Below, in pieces: positions 24,875 through 32,927 of a DNA stretch of 64,000 bases (position 1 is the first letter of the stretch; each line of letters begins with the position of its first letter). The notes below the pieces were generated by a model, which was given only the letters and a program-made list of their open reading frames with translations, searched no databases and had not been told where the DNA came from. The DNA comes from Nocardiopsis alba DSM 43377 (GTDB lineage Bacteria; Actinomycetota; Actinomycetes; Streptosporangiales; Streptosporangiaceae): positions 1-64,000 of the forward strand of contig NZ_ANAC01000029.1 in assembly GCF_000341225.1 (NCBI RefSeq), given 5' to 3'. The position numbers and the translations under genes are program-made.

Positions 24875-25167
24875 GCGGCCTCCCCGACCCGAACCTCGGG
24901 CACCGGTGTCGTCAGGCGACCGGCGGCGGGGGAGCGGTACGGCCGTCGAGGAAGGGACGCCCAGTGGGCGAACCCTCGTGGCGACGCCTCGAAGGCGTCC
25001 TCGTTCGGAGACGGGGCGACCCGGTCGATCTCGGCTCCGGGTCCGGTGATGACGTGGAACCCGGGGCCCTCGGGCCCGACCGGGCATGAAGTGAGCGACG
25101 TGTGGAGTGTGCCGGGTTCCGACGCGCGGGGGAACTCGACGATGACGGGCGAGCGGTGGTGGTTCAC
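24871..25167 (-). CDS. 98-residue protein coupled to the SpeD-like gene
   Basis: I do not recognise this family. The GTG start has GGAGG 6 bp upstream, and the stop overlaps the SpeD-like start as GTGA, so the two are translationally coupled. The sequence begins MNHHRSPVIVEFPR, has a Pro/Gly-rich middle (CPVGPEGPGFHVITGPG) and no membrane segment or signal peptide. The context suggests a partner or substrate-supplying subunit of the SpeD-like protein. Confidence 0.65.
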   Translation of the reverse strand: MNHHRSPVIVEFPRASEPGTLHTSLTSCPVGPEGPGFHVITGPGAEIDRVAPSPNEDAFEASPRGFAHWASLPRRPYRSPAAGRLTTPVPEVRVGEAA

Positions 25168-25473
25168 GGAAGACCTCCGACCGAAGACGATGGATGGTTC
25201 CAGGGTCGCCCACCGGCGGGCCCCGGGCCAGGTCACCGGTTGTCCACCACGTTGTTCACCCCCTGCTCGGGCATGGTGGACAGCCCGGGGACAAGGAACG
25301 CCGAGACGACCACCCGCGCTCCAGCGAGGAGGATCCTCTTCCGCGGACCTGGTTCTCCGCCCGACCCAGGACCGCGGGTGCGGGTATGAGAGGTCGATCC
25401 GCCGGGTACGGAGGTGAACGGGGTCCACCAGCACCGATCCCCGCCCCGCTCCCCCTGACCGAGGACGTGGTGC
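25168..25473. other. 306-bp divergent control region
   Basis: Separates the SpeD-like pair from the XRE/M20 pair. It contains the palindrome GAGGATCCTC near 25328 and the longer inverted repeat at 25341-25377. No gene is supported. Confidence 0.4.
25341..25377. promoter_or_regulatory. 12-bp inverted repeat, candidate operator
   Basis: CCGCGGACCTGG and CCAGGACCGCGG are complementary with one mismatch and are separated by 13 bp. The position midway between the divergent units suits binding by the XRE regulator encoded to the right. Confidence 0.45.
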
Positions 25474-26322
25474 GTGACACCACCCACCCCCCGACCCAGC
25501 CCCTTACGTCAGGTCCGCGTCGATCGCGGTCTGACCCTGGAACAGGTGTGCGCCGACCTGGACCACCGGTCACGGACCGGGTCCAGCGGGGTCACCCCGA
25601 GCATGCTCTCCGGGTGGGAGCGCGGCCGGCGCACCACCAGCCGCCGCTACCGGGACCTGCTCACCGACTACTACGGTCGTCCGATCGAGGAGTTGTTCGT
25701 CCACCAGGACGGCGCGGTCGAGTCCGGGAACACGTCCTGTCTGGTCAACGGCCCCCGTGACCTGCGCGAGGCCATGAGCGAGGTGGCGCGAACGGCCGCC
25801 TCCCATCTGGCGGTGACCGGGTCCCGCTCCCGCGACGTCGCCTACCTGAAGACCATCGAGAAGGCGCTCGCGGCACGCCCGGAACTGGTCCACTACCGGC
25901 TGCTGTTCGGACCTCCTCGCAACAGGGCCCTGCACGCCCACCTGGGGCGTTTGTTGGAGGCCCGCGACCCCGACGACCGGTCGTTGGGGATGAAGACCCT
26001 GCACATCGGTCTCATCCGTCCCGAGCAGGACATGCCGGAGCGGTTCTTCGTCGCCTCCGAGCGGGCCGCCGTCGTCCCCATCCCCTCCCTCACCAGCGCC
26101 TATGGTTTCGACTCCGGGGTGCTGCTCGGTCCACCCGCCGCCGAGCGTCTACTGGACCACGCTCGCCAGTGCTATGCCGCGGCCACTCGGGTGGAAAGCC
26201 TCGAAGCCCTGCACGGACTCCTTCCCGCTCCCTCACACCCCCGGGATCGCTCATGGCCGACCTCCGCACCTCTCCCGCCCTGCTCCGAGCCAGGGCCGAC
26301 CTCGACTCGGTCCTGGAACTGA
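25474..26322 (+). CDS. XRE regulator with a PLD-like C-terminal domain
   Basis: 282 residues. The N terminus (LRQVRVDRGLTLEQVCADLD with TPSMLSGWERGRRTTSRRYRDLL) is an XRE helix-turn-helix. The middle, VTGSRSRDVAYLKTIEKALA to KTLHIGLIRPEQDMPERFF, resembles the phospholipase-D-like sensor part seen in some actinomycete XRE proteins, but without a complete HKD motif, so it is probably a ligand or nucleotide sensor. The GTG start has GAGGA about 8 bp ahead. Its last 70 bp overlap the M20 gene, so both belong to one transcript. It probably controls the divergent SpeD-like pair. Confidence 0.72.
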   Translation: MTPPTPRPSPLRQVRVDRGLTLEQVCADLDHRSRTGSSGVTPSMLSGWERGRRTTSRRYRDLLTDYYGRPIEELFVHQDGAVESGNTSCLVNGPRDLREAMSEVARTAASHLAVTGSRSRDVAYLKTIEKALAARPELVHYRLLFGPPRNRALHAHLGRLLEARDPDDRSLGMKTLHIGLIRPEQDMPERFFVASERAAVVPIPSLTSAYGFDSGVLLGPPAAERLLDHARQCYAAATRVESLEALHGLLPAPSHPRDRSWPTSAPLPPCSEPGPTSTRSWN

Positions 26323-27446
26323 TCCGGGACCTGGTCCGTATCCCGACCCGGGGCGGCATCGACCCCTACGACGACGCCGTCGACCATCTGGGCCGGTGGA
26401 TGGCGGAGAAGAGCCTGAAACCGACGGTGCTGCGCGACGACACCGGCTCGGCCGTCGCGCTCACCGCGTCCGTTCGTGGAGAAAGACCCGGGCCGACATG
26501 GGTATTGGACGCCTGCCTGGACACCGCGCCGTTCGGTGACGAGGCCGCCTGGACCCACCCGCCCACCGGCGGAGACGTGCACGAGGGGTGGCTGTGGGGA
26601 CGTGGGGCCGCCGACTCCAAGTCCGCGGTCGCCGTCTTCTGCCATCTGGCCGCGCGCCTGAGACACGAGGCCGCGCACCTGCGTGGAGACCTGGTGCTCC
26701 TGTTCGACCTGGACGAGCACACCGGCGGCTTCGGCGGGGCCGAGCGCTACTTCGAGGGCCCGGACGCTCCGACGGACATCGGCGGCGTGATGATCGGTTA
26801 CCCCGGGATGGACAAGCTCGTCGTCGGTGGTCGGGGCGTGTATCGCGTACGGCTCAGGGTGCACGGGCGATCCTCGCACTCGGGGGGAAGGCGGAGCACG
26901 CCGAACGCGATCGGCAAGGCGGCGGCGATCGTTCGGGCGCTGGAGGAGAAGCCACTGCCGGGGCCGGCCGAGGGCTTCGGGCCCGGAAAACTCACGGTGA
27001 CCGCCATCGAAGGCGGCACGGGGTTCTCGGCGGTCCCCGATCTGTGCGCGGTGAACGTGGACGTGCGCACCACCGCCCGCTTCACCGGGAAGGAGGCCGC
27101 CGACCTGGTCGCCGCGGTGGTGGCCGAGATCGACGCCGCGTGGCCCGGCACCCCACCGACCCTGGTGGAGGAGCGCACACGCTGGCCGGCGTACGCCCTA
27201 CCGGAGCGGTCGCCCCTGCGGTCGGCGCTGCTGGGGGCCGCAGCCGAGCAGGGCATCGATGTGGTGGCCGAGATCGCCGGCCCGTCGAACATCGGTAACC
27301 ACCTCGCCGGGCTGGGGATCCCGGCCACCGCCGGCTTCGGCGCCGTGTACGAGGGACTGCACGCCACCGACGAGCGGGTCCTGATCGAGACGATCCCCAT
27401 CGCGCAGGCGGTGTACGACCGGGCGGTACGCACCCTCATGGGGTGA
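26253..27446 (+). CDS. M20-family metallohydrolase with unusual metal ligands
   Basis: 397 residues in the ArgE/DapE/carboxypeptidase G2 layout: catalytic domain, dimerisation insert (about 185-300) and C-terminal catalytic part. WGRGAADSKS supplies Asp121, LDEHTGGFGG the general base Glu155, and EGLHATDE the last His. Two ligand positions differ from the family: GHxDT is ACLDT (Cys88 for His), and DEE is DEH (His156 for Glu). Family members hydrolyse acylamino acids or dipeptides. Combined with a SpeD-like decarboxylase, an amide or acyl-polyamine substrate is conceivable; that is speculation. Confidence 0.78.
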   Translation: MADLRTSPALLRARADLDSVLELIRDLVRIPTRGGIDPYDDAVDHLGRWMAEKSLKPTVLRDDTGSAVALTASVRGERPGPTWVLDACLDTAPFGDEAAWTHPPTGGDVHEGWLWGRGAADSKSAVAVFCHLAARLRHEAAHLRGDLVLLFDLDEHTGGFGGAERYFEGPDAPTDIGGVMIGYPGMDKLVVGGRGVYRVRLRVHGRSSHSGGRRSTPNAIGKAAAIVRALEEKPLPGPAEGFGPGKLTVTAIEGGTGFSAVPDLCAVNVDVRTTARFTGKEAADLVAAVVAEIDAAWPGTPPTLVEERTRWPAYALPERSPLRSALLGAAAEQGIDVVAEIAGPSNIGNHLAGLGIPATAGFGAVYEGLHATDERVLIETIPIAQAVYDRAVRTLMG

Positions 27447-27596
27447 ACCGCCTTCGAGTCCCACGACCGGCGGTTTCACCTCTTCTCAGGTGCCCCACTC
27501 CCGTGGTGCCCAGGGCCATGCAGTCGTACATCGAGTAGCCCGCGTGGTGGTAGACGTCCGCCCCGGACCGGCTTCGCCACCCCGCCGGAAAAGAGG

Positions 27597-27714
27597 TTGG
27601 AACCCTCGGCCGCCCCTTGCTACAGTCCCGGCATGGCTTCTTGAGTGCTCTTCCTTCTCCCGCGTCCGCGGCCATCGCCCGGCGGGATCCTTTCCGATGA
27701 CGCAGAGAGCACTC
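27597..27714 (+). promoter_or_regulatory. Promoter, leaderless mini-ORF and attenuator-like stem of the ABC-F gene
   Basis: TTGGAA (27597-27602) and TACAGT (27621-27626) are 18 bp apart. Seven bases after the -10 box lies ATGGCTTCTTGA, a three-codon frame (Met-Ala-Ser) that could be translated leaderless. Directly after it GAGTGCTCT (27643-27651) can pair with AGAGCACTC (27706-27714), which lies just inside the ABC-F coding region and would enclose its start codon. This fits antibiotic-responsive translational attenuation. Confidence 0.5.
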
Positions 27715-29457
27715 GTGGCCATTTCCTCTTCTTCTCCTTCCGCTTCCGCGCACCTTCGTATCGACGCGGTCTCCGTCTCCTTCCCGGACCGTCGCGTGCT
27801 CACGGACGTGTCGTTCGTGGTCTCCTCGGGCGATCGGGTCGGCCTGATCGGCGAGAACGGATCCGGCAAGTCCACGTTGCTGAGGGTCGCCGCGGGGCTG
27901 TTGTCGCCCGACGCGGGGACGGCTCGCGTGGTCGGCGGGCAGGACGGCACGTCGGCGGTCGGACTGCTGCATCAGGAAGCGCCCTTCGCCCCCTCGATGA
28001 CGGTGCACGAGGCGATCGAGACGGCGGTCGCTCCGATCCGGGCCGCGGTCGCGGCGGTGGACCATAGTGCCCAGGCCCTGGCCGAGGCTCCTCAGGACGC
28101 CGAGGTGGAGCGGGCGTACGCGCACGCTCTGGACGTGGCCGAACGCCTGGACGCCTGGAGCGTGGACGCCCGTATCTCCACGATGCTCGTGGGGTTGGGC
28201 CTGGCCTCCGTACCGGGAGAGCGGCGCACAGGGGAGCTCTCGGGCGGGCAGCGGTCCCGGCTCTCACTCGCCTGGCTGCTGCTCCGCGATCCGGACGTGC
28301 TGCTGTTGGACGAGCCCACCAACCATCTGGACGACGCCGCCACGGAGCATCTGCGTCGTGTGCTGCTCGGCCGGCGCGGTCCGGCGCTCCTGGCCAGCCA
28401 CGACCGGGCCTTCCTCGACGAGGTGGTCACGTCCCTGGTCGACCTCGATCCGGCGCCGATCCCGCACCGGCTCGCGGACGAGGTCCGGGAGGACGGTCCG
28501 GGATCGGGGGTCGGGGTGACCCGGTTCTCCGGCACCTACAGCGACTACCTCGTCTCGAGGGCCGAGGCCCGCCTGCGCTGGGAGCGGCGGTACCGCGACG
28601 AGCAGGACGAGCTGAGAAGGCTGCGGGCCGGTGTCCAGGACAATCAGCAGGTGGGGCACGTGAACTGGAAGCCCCGCACGGAGTCGCGTATAGCCAAGAA
28701 GTTCTACGGGGATCGCAACGCCAAGGTCGTCGCGCGGCGGGTCAACGACGCCCGTGCCCGTTTGGAGACCCTGGAGAAGGAGCAGATCCGCAGGCCCCCG
28801 GAGGAGTTGGCGTTCGCCGGTCTCACCGCCTCGGGCGTTCCGACGGTCACTTCGCCGGAGGACGATGGACCGCTGCTCACCGCCTCCGAGGTCCACGTGC
28901 CGGGCAGGCTCGCTCCGGTGTCGTTGGCGCTCGGGGCGGGGGACAGGCTCCTGGTCACCGGTGCCAACGGGGCCGGCAAGTCGACGCTGTTGCGCCTGAT
29001 CTCGGGCCGTCTCGCACCGGTCTCGGGAACGCTGAACCTGCTTTCGGGGCAGCGCGTGGGGCTGCTCGGTCAGGACGTGACCATCGCGCTCTCCCACGAG
29101 GACGGTTCGGAGCGCACCGTCTCCGAGGCCTACACGGAGGCCGTCGGGGCCGAGCGCGCCGAGCGGACCCCCTTGTCGACCTTCGGGCTGCTGTCCGGGC
29201 GCGACGAGCATCGTCCCGTCGGGGTGCTCAGTCTCGGGCAGCGACGTCGTCTGGAGTTGGCGATCCTGCTGGCCGACCCACCCGAGCTGCTCCTGCTCGA
29301 CGAGCCCACCAACCACCTGTCGCTGCCTCTGGTCACGGCGTTGGAACGGGCGATCGGCGAGTATCCGGGCACCGTGGTCATCGCCTCGCACGACCGCTGG
29401 ATCCGTGAACGCTGGGCCGGAGCGCGGCTCGATCTCGAAGCCGAGTCGACGGGTTGA
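27697..29457 (+). CDS. ABC-F ribosome-protection-type ATPase
   Basis: 586 residues with two nucleotide-binding domains and no membrane segments. Walker A motifs are GENGSGKS (52-59) and GANGAGKST; signatures are LSGGQRSR and LSLGQRRR; Walker B blocks are LLLDEPTNHLDD and LLLDEPTNHLS. The interdomain linker (about 290-375) is charged and helical, as in ABC-F proteins that reach into the peptidyl transferase centre. Actinomycete members of this kind protect against macrolides, lincosamides, streptogramins or pleuromutilins. No ribosome binding site stands out before the ATG, which lies within the predicted leader stem. Confidence 0.88.
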   Translation: MTQRALVAISSSSPSASAHLRIDAVSVSFPDRRVLTDVSFVVSSGDRVGLIGENGSGKSTLLRVAAGLLSPDAGTARVVGGQDGTSAVGLLHQEAPFAPSMTVHEAIETAVAPIRAAVAAVDHSAQALAEAPQDAEVERAYAHALDVAERLDAWSVDARISTMLVGLGLASVPGERRTGELSGGQRSRLSLAWLLLRDPDVLLLDEPTNHLDDAATEHLRRVLLGRRGPALLASHDRAFLDEVVTSLVDLDPAPIPHRLADEVREDGPGSGVGVTRFSGTYSDYLVSRAEARLRWERRYRDEQDELRRLRAGVQDNQQVGHVNWKPRTESRIAKKFYGDRNAKVVARRVNDARARLETLEKEQIRRPPEELAFAGLTASGVPTVTSPEDDGPLLTASEVHVPGRLAPVSLALGAGDRLLVTGANGAGKSTLLRLISGRLAPVSGTLNLLSGQRVGLLGQDVTIALSHEDGSERTVSEAYTEAVGAERAERTPLSTFGLLSGRDEHRPVGVLSLGQRRRLELAILLADPPELLLLDEPTNHLSLPLVTALERAIGEYPGTVVIASHDRWIRERWAGARLDLEAESTG

Positions 29458-29495
29458 GCGTCGGTGCCACCCGGGCGAGGGCACACCGCCGTCGT

Positions 29496-30149
29496 TCAGG
29501 AGGCCCCCGCGTCGATCAACCAGTGGTAGCGCAGTCGGAGGGCGCGCTCGGTGGCGGCGAGCGCGGCCGCGATGGCGAGGGTGACGTCCAGCCATCGCGG
29601 TAGGTCGAACAGCGGCTCGATCCGGCCGAAACGCTCGGCGATGGGAGGGATTTCGGAGAGCGGTACCGCGATCTCCTGGGCCAGGAGGGCGAGACCGACC
29701 AACAGGAACACGATCGATACGGCACCGATGGCGCGGCTCACCCCGGGATGCCTGCGTCCGAAGCGGGCGCGCCGACCTTCAGGGGACCGTGGGTCGGGCG
29801 TGAGCAGGCGTTCGGTGCCGTCGTCGGCCACGAAGTGGCAGCGCTTCATCCCGTAGTCGCTCATGTCCACTTCGATCACCCCGCCCTCGATGGGGAAGGC
29901 GACGGGCATCCTTCCCACCGCGTGTTGACGCCCGTCGAGGTACAACCTGGCCTCGACCTCTCCGGAGGACTGGTTCCCCCAGTGCCGCACGTCCACCGCG
30001 TAGCGGCGGGGCGGTCCCCACGGGTCGGCTTGGTCGAGGTGGAAGAGCGCCCGGCCCGGGACCTGCCACCAGCGGAAGCGCTGGAGCGCTCGGCCATCGC
30101 CCGGGGCGACGCGCTTCTCGGCCTGGCGGCGTCGCCACTGCTGATACAC
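29496..30149 (-). CDS. Membrane protein of unknown function, TetR-linked
   Basis: 217 residues. A soluble beta-rich N-terminal part (residues about 20-120, with VRHWGNQSSGEVEARLYLDG) is followed by two membrane helices (near 140-160 and 180-200). I do not recognise the family. The GTG chosen has GGAGGA 4 bp upstream; a GTG nine codons earlier falls inside the operator and lacks a site. It is divergent from a TetR gene and almost certainly its target, since the operator overlaps its promoter region. Confidence 0.75.
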   Translation of the reverse strand: MYQQWRRRQAEKRVAPGDGRALQRFRWWQVPGRALFHLDQADPWGPPRRYAVDVRHWGNQSSGEVEARLYLDGRQHAVGRMPVAFPIEGGVIEVDMSDYGMKRCHFVADDGTERLLTPDPRSPEGRRARFGRRHPGVSRAIGAVSIVFLLVGLALLAQEIAVPLSEIPPIAERFGRIEPLFDLPRWLDVTLAIAAALAATERALRLRYHWLIDAGAS

Positions 30150-30172
30150 GGCTTCCTCCTCCACTCGGGGGT

Positions 30173-30234
30173 CCACTAGTACGCTGTGCTAGTGGAATGA
30201 TGGCACACTAACACACCGTGCTAGTACAGTGTGT
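30173..30234. promoter_or_regulatory. Operator region of the TetR/membrane-protein pair
   Basis: CCACTAG-N9-CTAGTGG (30173-30195) is a perfect 7+7 inverted repeat. ACACAC-N12-GTGTGT (30211-30234) is a second one. GTGCTAGT occurs twice as a direct repeat 32 bp apart within them. Together they fill the region between the divergent genes. Confidence 0.65.
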
Positions 30235-30255
30235 TGGAAGGAGGTCGGTAGGAAC

Positions 30256-30855
30256 ATGGACGACGAGCAGCCGTCCGGCACGCGCGAGCGCATCCTCGCG
30301 GCGGCCGCGGAGATCATCCAGGAGGGTGGGGTGACGGCCCGCCTCAGCGTCCGCGCCGTCGCGGCGCGGGCCGGGGTGAGCAGCGGCTCCCTGCGCCACC
30401 ACTTCCCCACCCAACAGACCCTGCGGGACGAGGTGATGCGCCGCATCTACGACTGGATCGCCCCGGCGCACAGCATCCACGACACCTCGATCCCCGCGCG
30501 CGACCGCCTCGTGGAGAGCCTGCGAGAGATCCTGACGGCGGTGGGATCCGCGGAGCAGGCGCGTGCGGCCATGGGTGAGCTGACCCGGACCTTCATCACC
30601 GGTGAGCAGAGCGCCCAGGTACGCGAGGCCTATCTGACGATCGATCGGGACACCCGGCACCGCGTCGAGAAGTGGCTGGCACTCCTCGCCGAGGAGGAGG
30701 GACTGCCCCTCGAAGGCATACCCGGCCGCGCGAGCCTGTTGTGCACCGTGCTCAGCGGCCTCGGCCTCGAACGGGCGCTGCCCGCGGAGGACTCGCTCGC
30801 CCAACGCGAGACGGAGACCCTGTACCGGGCGGTGGACGCGGCGCTCACCCCCTGA
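30256..30855 (+). CDS. TetR-family repressor
   Basis: 199 residues. GTRERILAAAAEIIQEGGVT and the helix-turn-helix RAVAARAGVSSGSLRHHFP (about 37-55) are canonical. The C-terminal part has TetR_C_6-like features (MGELTRTFITGEQ). GGAGG and TAGGA precede the ATG. It should bind the palindromes just upstream and control the divergent membrane protein and itself. Confidence 0.88.
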   Translation: MDDEQPSGTRERILAAAAEIIQEGGVTARLSVRAVAARAGVSSGSLRHHFPTQQTLRDEVMRRIYDWIAPAHSIHDTSIPARDRLVESLREILTAVGSAEQARAAMGELTRTFITGEQSAQVREAYLTIDRDTRHRVEKWLALLAEEEGLPLEGIPGRASLLCTVLSGLGLERALPAEDSLAQRETETLYRAVDAALTP

Positions 30856-30905
30856 CGAGGGGCGGCGGACCTTCGCCCGCCCCCGAGATCGGCGGCGCAC
30901 CGCCT

Positions 30906-30960
30906 TCCGGCCTCGCGAGGGCGCCGTTCCCGTTCCCTTCAGGGGACTCGCGAGGCCGGA
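30906..30960. terminator. Hairpin between convergent TetR and hydrolase genes
   Basis: TCCGGCCTCGCGAG pairs with CTCGCGAGGCCGGA (14 bp), with a 27-base loop. Confidence 0.6.
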
Positions 30961-30976
30961 CCGGTCGGCCCGAGCC

Positions 30977-32203
30977 CTACGGAAGCCGCTCCAGCAGCCA
31001 ACCGGCGAGCTCTTCGGTGACCAGCGTGTGGGTGTCGTTCTGAGAGGAGAGCTTGACCTCGTGGAAGGGGGTCTTCTCCAGCTCCTCGTCACTGATCGGC
31101 GTGTAGAGGTCGTCGTTGGAGGCCGGCTCCCGGGCGGCGATGGCGCTGACGGCCGGGACGAAGCAGTGCTCGCGGATCGGGTTGTCGACCTTGAGGCCGT
31201 ACAGGGGCGGGAGGTCGTTCAACGTGTTGGCGAGGATGCCGAAGCCGTAGAGGGTGCCGCCGGGCGCGCTGTCGATGTCGGGCATCCCGTGGGTGTAGAC
31301 CTCACGTGTGGGGGCGCTGACCACCCGGAGCCTGGCGACCAACCGGTCGTTGCCCGTGGACTGGGTGAGCAGTTCCGTGCCGGTGATGGAGAGCCCCTTA
31401 CCGATGACGGCTTCGACACCGGGGGTCACACCGTTGCCCTGGCCGGTGGAGGGACCGTTGGCGATGGCGATCCGGTGAGGCTCCTGCGGCCATTGGCCGA
31501 CCTCCTCCAGCGCACGCAGGAACTCCAGACGCCGCTCGCTCATGGCGGGCTCGTCCTCCCAGTGCGCGATGTGCCTCCAGAGCAGTTCCTGGGAGGCGTC
31601 GCTGTTGATCTGGTTCGAGAAGTCGGCGTTGAGCCCCTTGATGTAGTGCGCGAACGCCTGGAGGGCGATGGGGACCCAGGCGCCGTTGTGCGGGCTGTCG
31701 TAGGAGAAGTAGAGCCGCGCCTGGTGCTCGGTGCCCTCGGTCTCCATTGCCGCCAGGGCGTAACGGCTGACCAGGCCGCCCATGCTGAAACCGCCGACGG
31801 ACAACGGGTGGTCGCCCTCGCGACGCTCGATCGCCTTGGTGATGGCCTTCTTCACCGTCTCCGCGTTCTTGAGGATCGAATCGCTGCGATCTTTGTAGCC
31901 GATCAGGACGACGTCGTAGCCTCGGCGGCGGATCTCGCTCAGGAGCGGGTAGGGGCCGTACTCCAAAAGCTCCCAGCTCAGATCGATGTCGCTGGGGCCG
32001 ACGCTGAAGCCGTCCGCCGACAGGACCGGGCGGGTGAGTCGATCGTTGCCTTCACCGAGGTAGACCCAGGCCTTGCCGTCCGGGAACTCCCAGATCTCGT
32101 CGGCCTCGGGCGCGGTGTGCTCGGTCTCGCGTGGACCGGGCGCCAGGATGATCGGGGGAGCGTCCTGGAGGGCTTCGGCGGCCTGCTCTTCGGTGATGCT
32201 CAT
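30977..32203 (-). CDS. Alpha/beta-hydrolase, lipase-like
   Basis: 408 residues without a signal peptide. SVGGFSMGGLVSRYAL carries the GxSxG nucleophile (GFSMG) and the sequence after it resembles PGAP1/DUF676-like lipases. YDVVLIGYKDRSDSI precedes it as the strand leading to the elbow. A candidate His lies in QNDTHTLVTEEL near the C terminus. The N-terminal 60 residues do not match the core fold. The ATG follows AGGGA by 5 bp. Substrate is unknown, and there is no obvious operon partner. Confidence 0.72.
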   Translation of the reverse strand: MSITEEQAAEALQDAPPIILAPGPRETEHTAPEADEIWEFPDGKAWVYLGEGNDRLTRPVLSADGFSVGPSDIDLSWELLEYGPYPLLSEIRRRGYDVVLIGYKDRSDSILKNAETVKKAITKAIERREGDHPLSVGGFSMGGLVSRYALAAMETEGTEHQARLYFSYDSPHNGAWVPIALQAFAHYIKGLNADFSNQINSDASQELLWRHIAHWEDEPAMSERRLEFLRALEEVGQWPQEPHRIAIANGPSTGQGNGVTPGVEAVIGKGLSITGTELLTQSTGNDRLVARLRVVSAPTREVYTHGMPDIDSAPGGTLYGFGILANTLNDLPPLYGLKVDNPIREHCFVPAVSAIAAREPASNDDLYTPISDEELEKTPFHEVKLSSQNDTHTLVTEELAGWLLERLP

Positions 32204-32558
32204 GGCATTCCCTAGCTGAGAGTATGGGGCGGGGCCCCGCGTCACGGATCGCATGCCGGGTCCGTCGCTTGAGGGAATCGCGGCCGTCCCCGGCGAAGCC
32301 CTGGCAGCCTACTGGTCACTTACCGTGCTTGAACAGGATCTTATGGTGACGAATGCCTGGTGTGCGGGGGTATGGCCGCCGAGGGATCGGAGAGAATTTC
32401 CGTCCCGTACGAACGGACGGTCTTGCGGCGGGCCGGATACCGGGCATCCGGCCCGCCGATCGACCGATGGGCCTGCTCCGCGACCGTTCGGATCACGCCT
32501 GTGGGAGATGGTGCGGCCGAGCCCCACCGGGTTCGAAGGGGTGCCCCGCACCCCTGGC
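32204..32558. other. 355-bp intergenic region
   Basis: Carries the promoter side of the lipase-like gene and the terminator hairpin listed separately. No coding region with start, ribosome binding site and domain is seen. Confidence 0.45.
32427..32457 (-). terminator. Terminator of the APH/membrane-protein unit
   Basis: GGCGGGCCGGAT pairs with ATCCGGCCCGCC (12 bp) around a seven-base loop, about 100 bp past the small membrane-protein stop. Confidence 0.65.
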
Positions 32559-32876
32559 TCAGCGGGTCCAGGCCCGGTGCGCCACGAGGGACGTGAGCCC
32601 GCAGCCGAGCAGGAAGAACACGATCCGCGCCTCGTGGACGACGAGGTGCACGGGGTGGCCCAGGTTCGGGCTGTACGACAGTCGCAGAAGGCCGATGTCG
32701 AAGTGACCGCCGTAGCCGATGTGGACCTTCGTCCAGGCCAGGGCGAAGGCGAGGTTCAACGCGAGAAGGCCGAGCCCGGCCCCCAGGAGAAAGGCGCGGA
32801 CCGGTCTTCTCCGATGGACGGCTCCCTCGCCGTGGGGGAGTTCGGTGGTGTCGCTCCGTGGGGGGTGTGGAGTCAT
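32559..32876 (-). CDS. Small membrane protein
   Basis: 105 residues. A basic N terminus (RRRPVRAF) leads into a membrane helix at about 28-48 (LLGAGLGLLALNLAFALAW), a periplasmic-type loop with YGGHFDIGLLRLSYSP, and a second helix near 80-100. No family is recognised. It follows the APH-fold gene by 51 bp on the same strand and is probably its operon partner. Confidence 0.6.
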   Translation of the reverse strand: MTPHPPRSDTTELPHGEGAVHRRRPVRAFLLGAGLGLLALNLAFALAWTKVHIGYGGHFDIGLLRLSYSPNLGHPVHLVVHEARIVFFLLGCGLTSLVAHRAWTR

Positions 32877-32927
32877 GTCCCGCGTTCTTCGTGGTCGGTC
32901 GAGCGCGGTTCGTCGCGCCCTTCCTTC

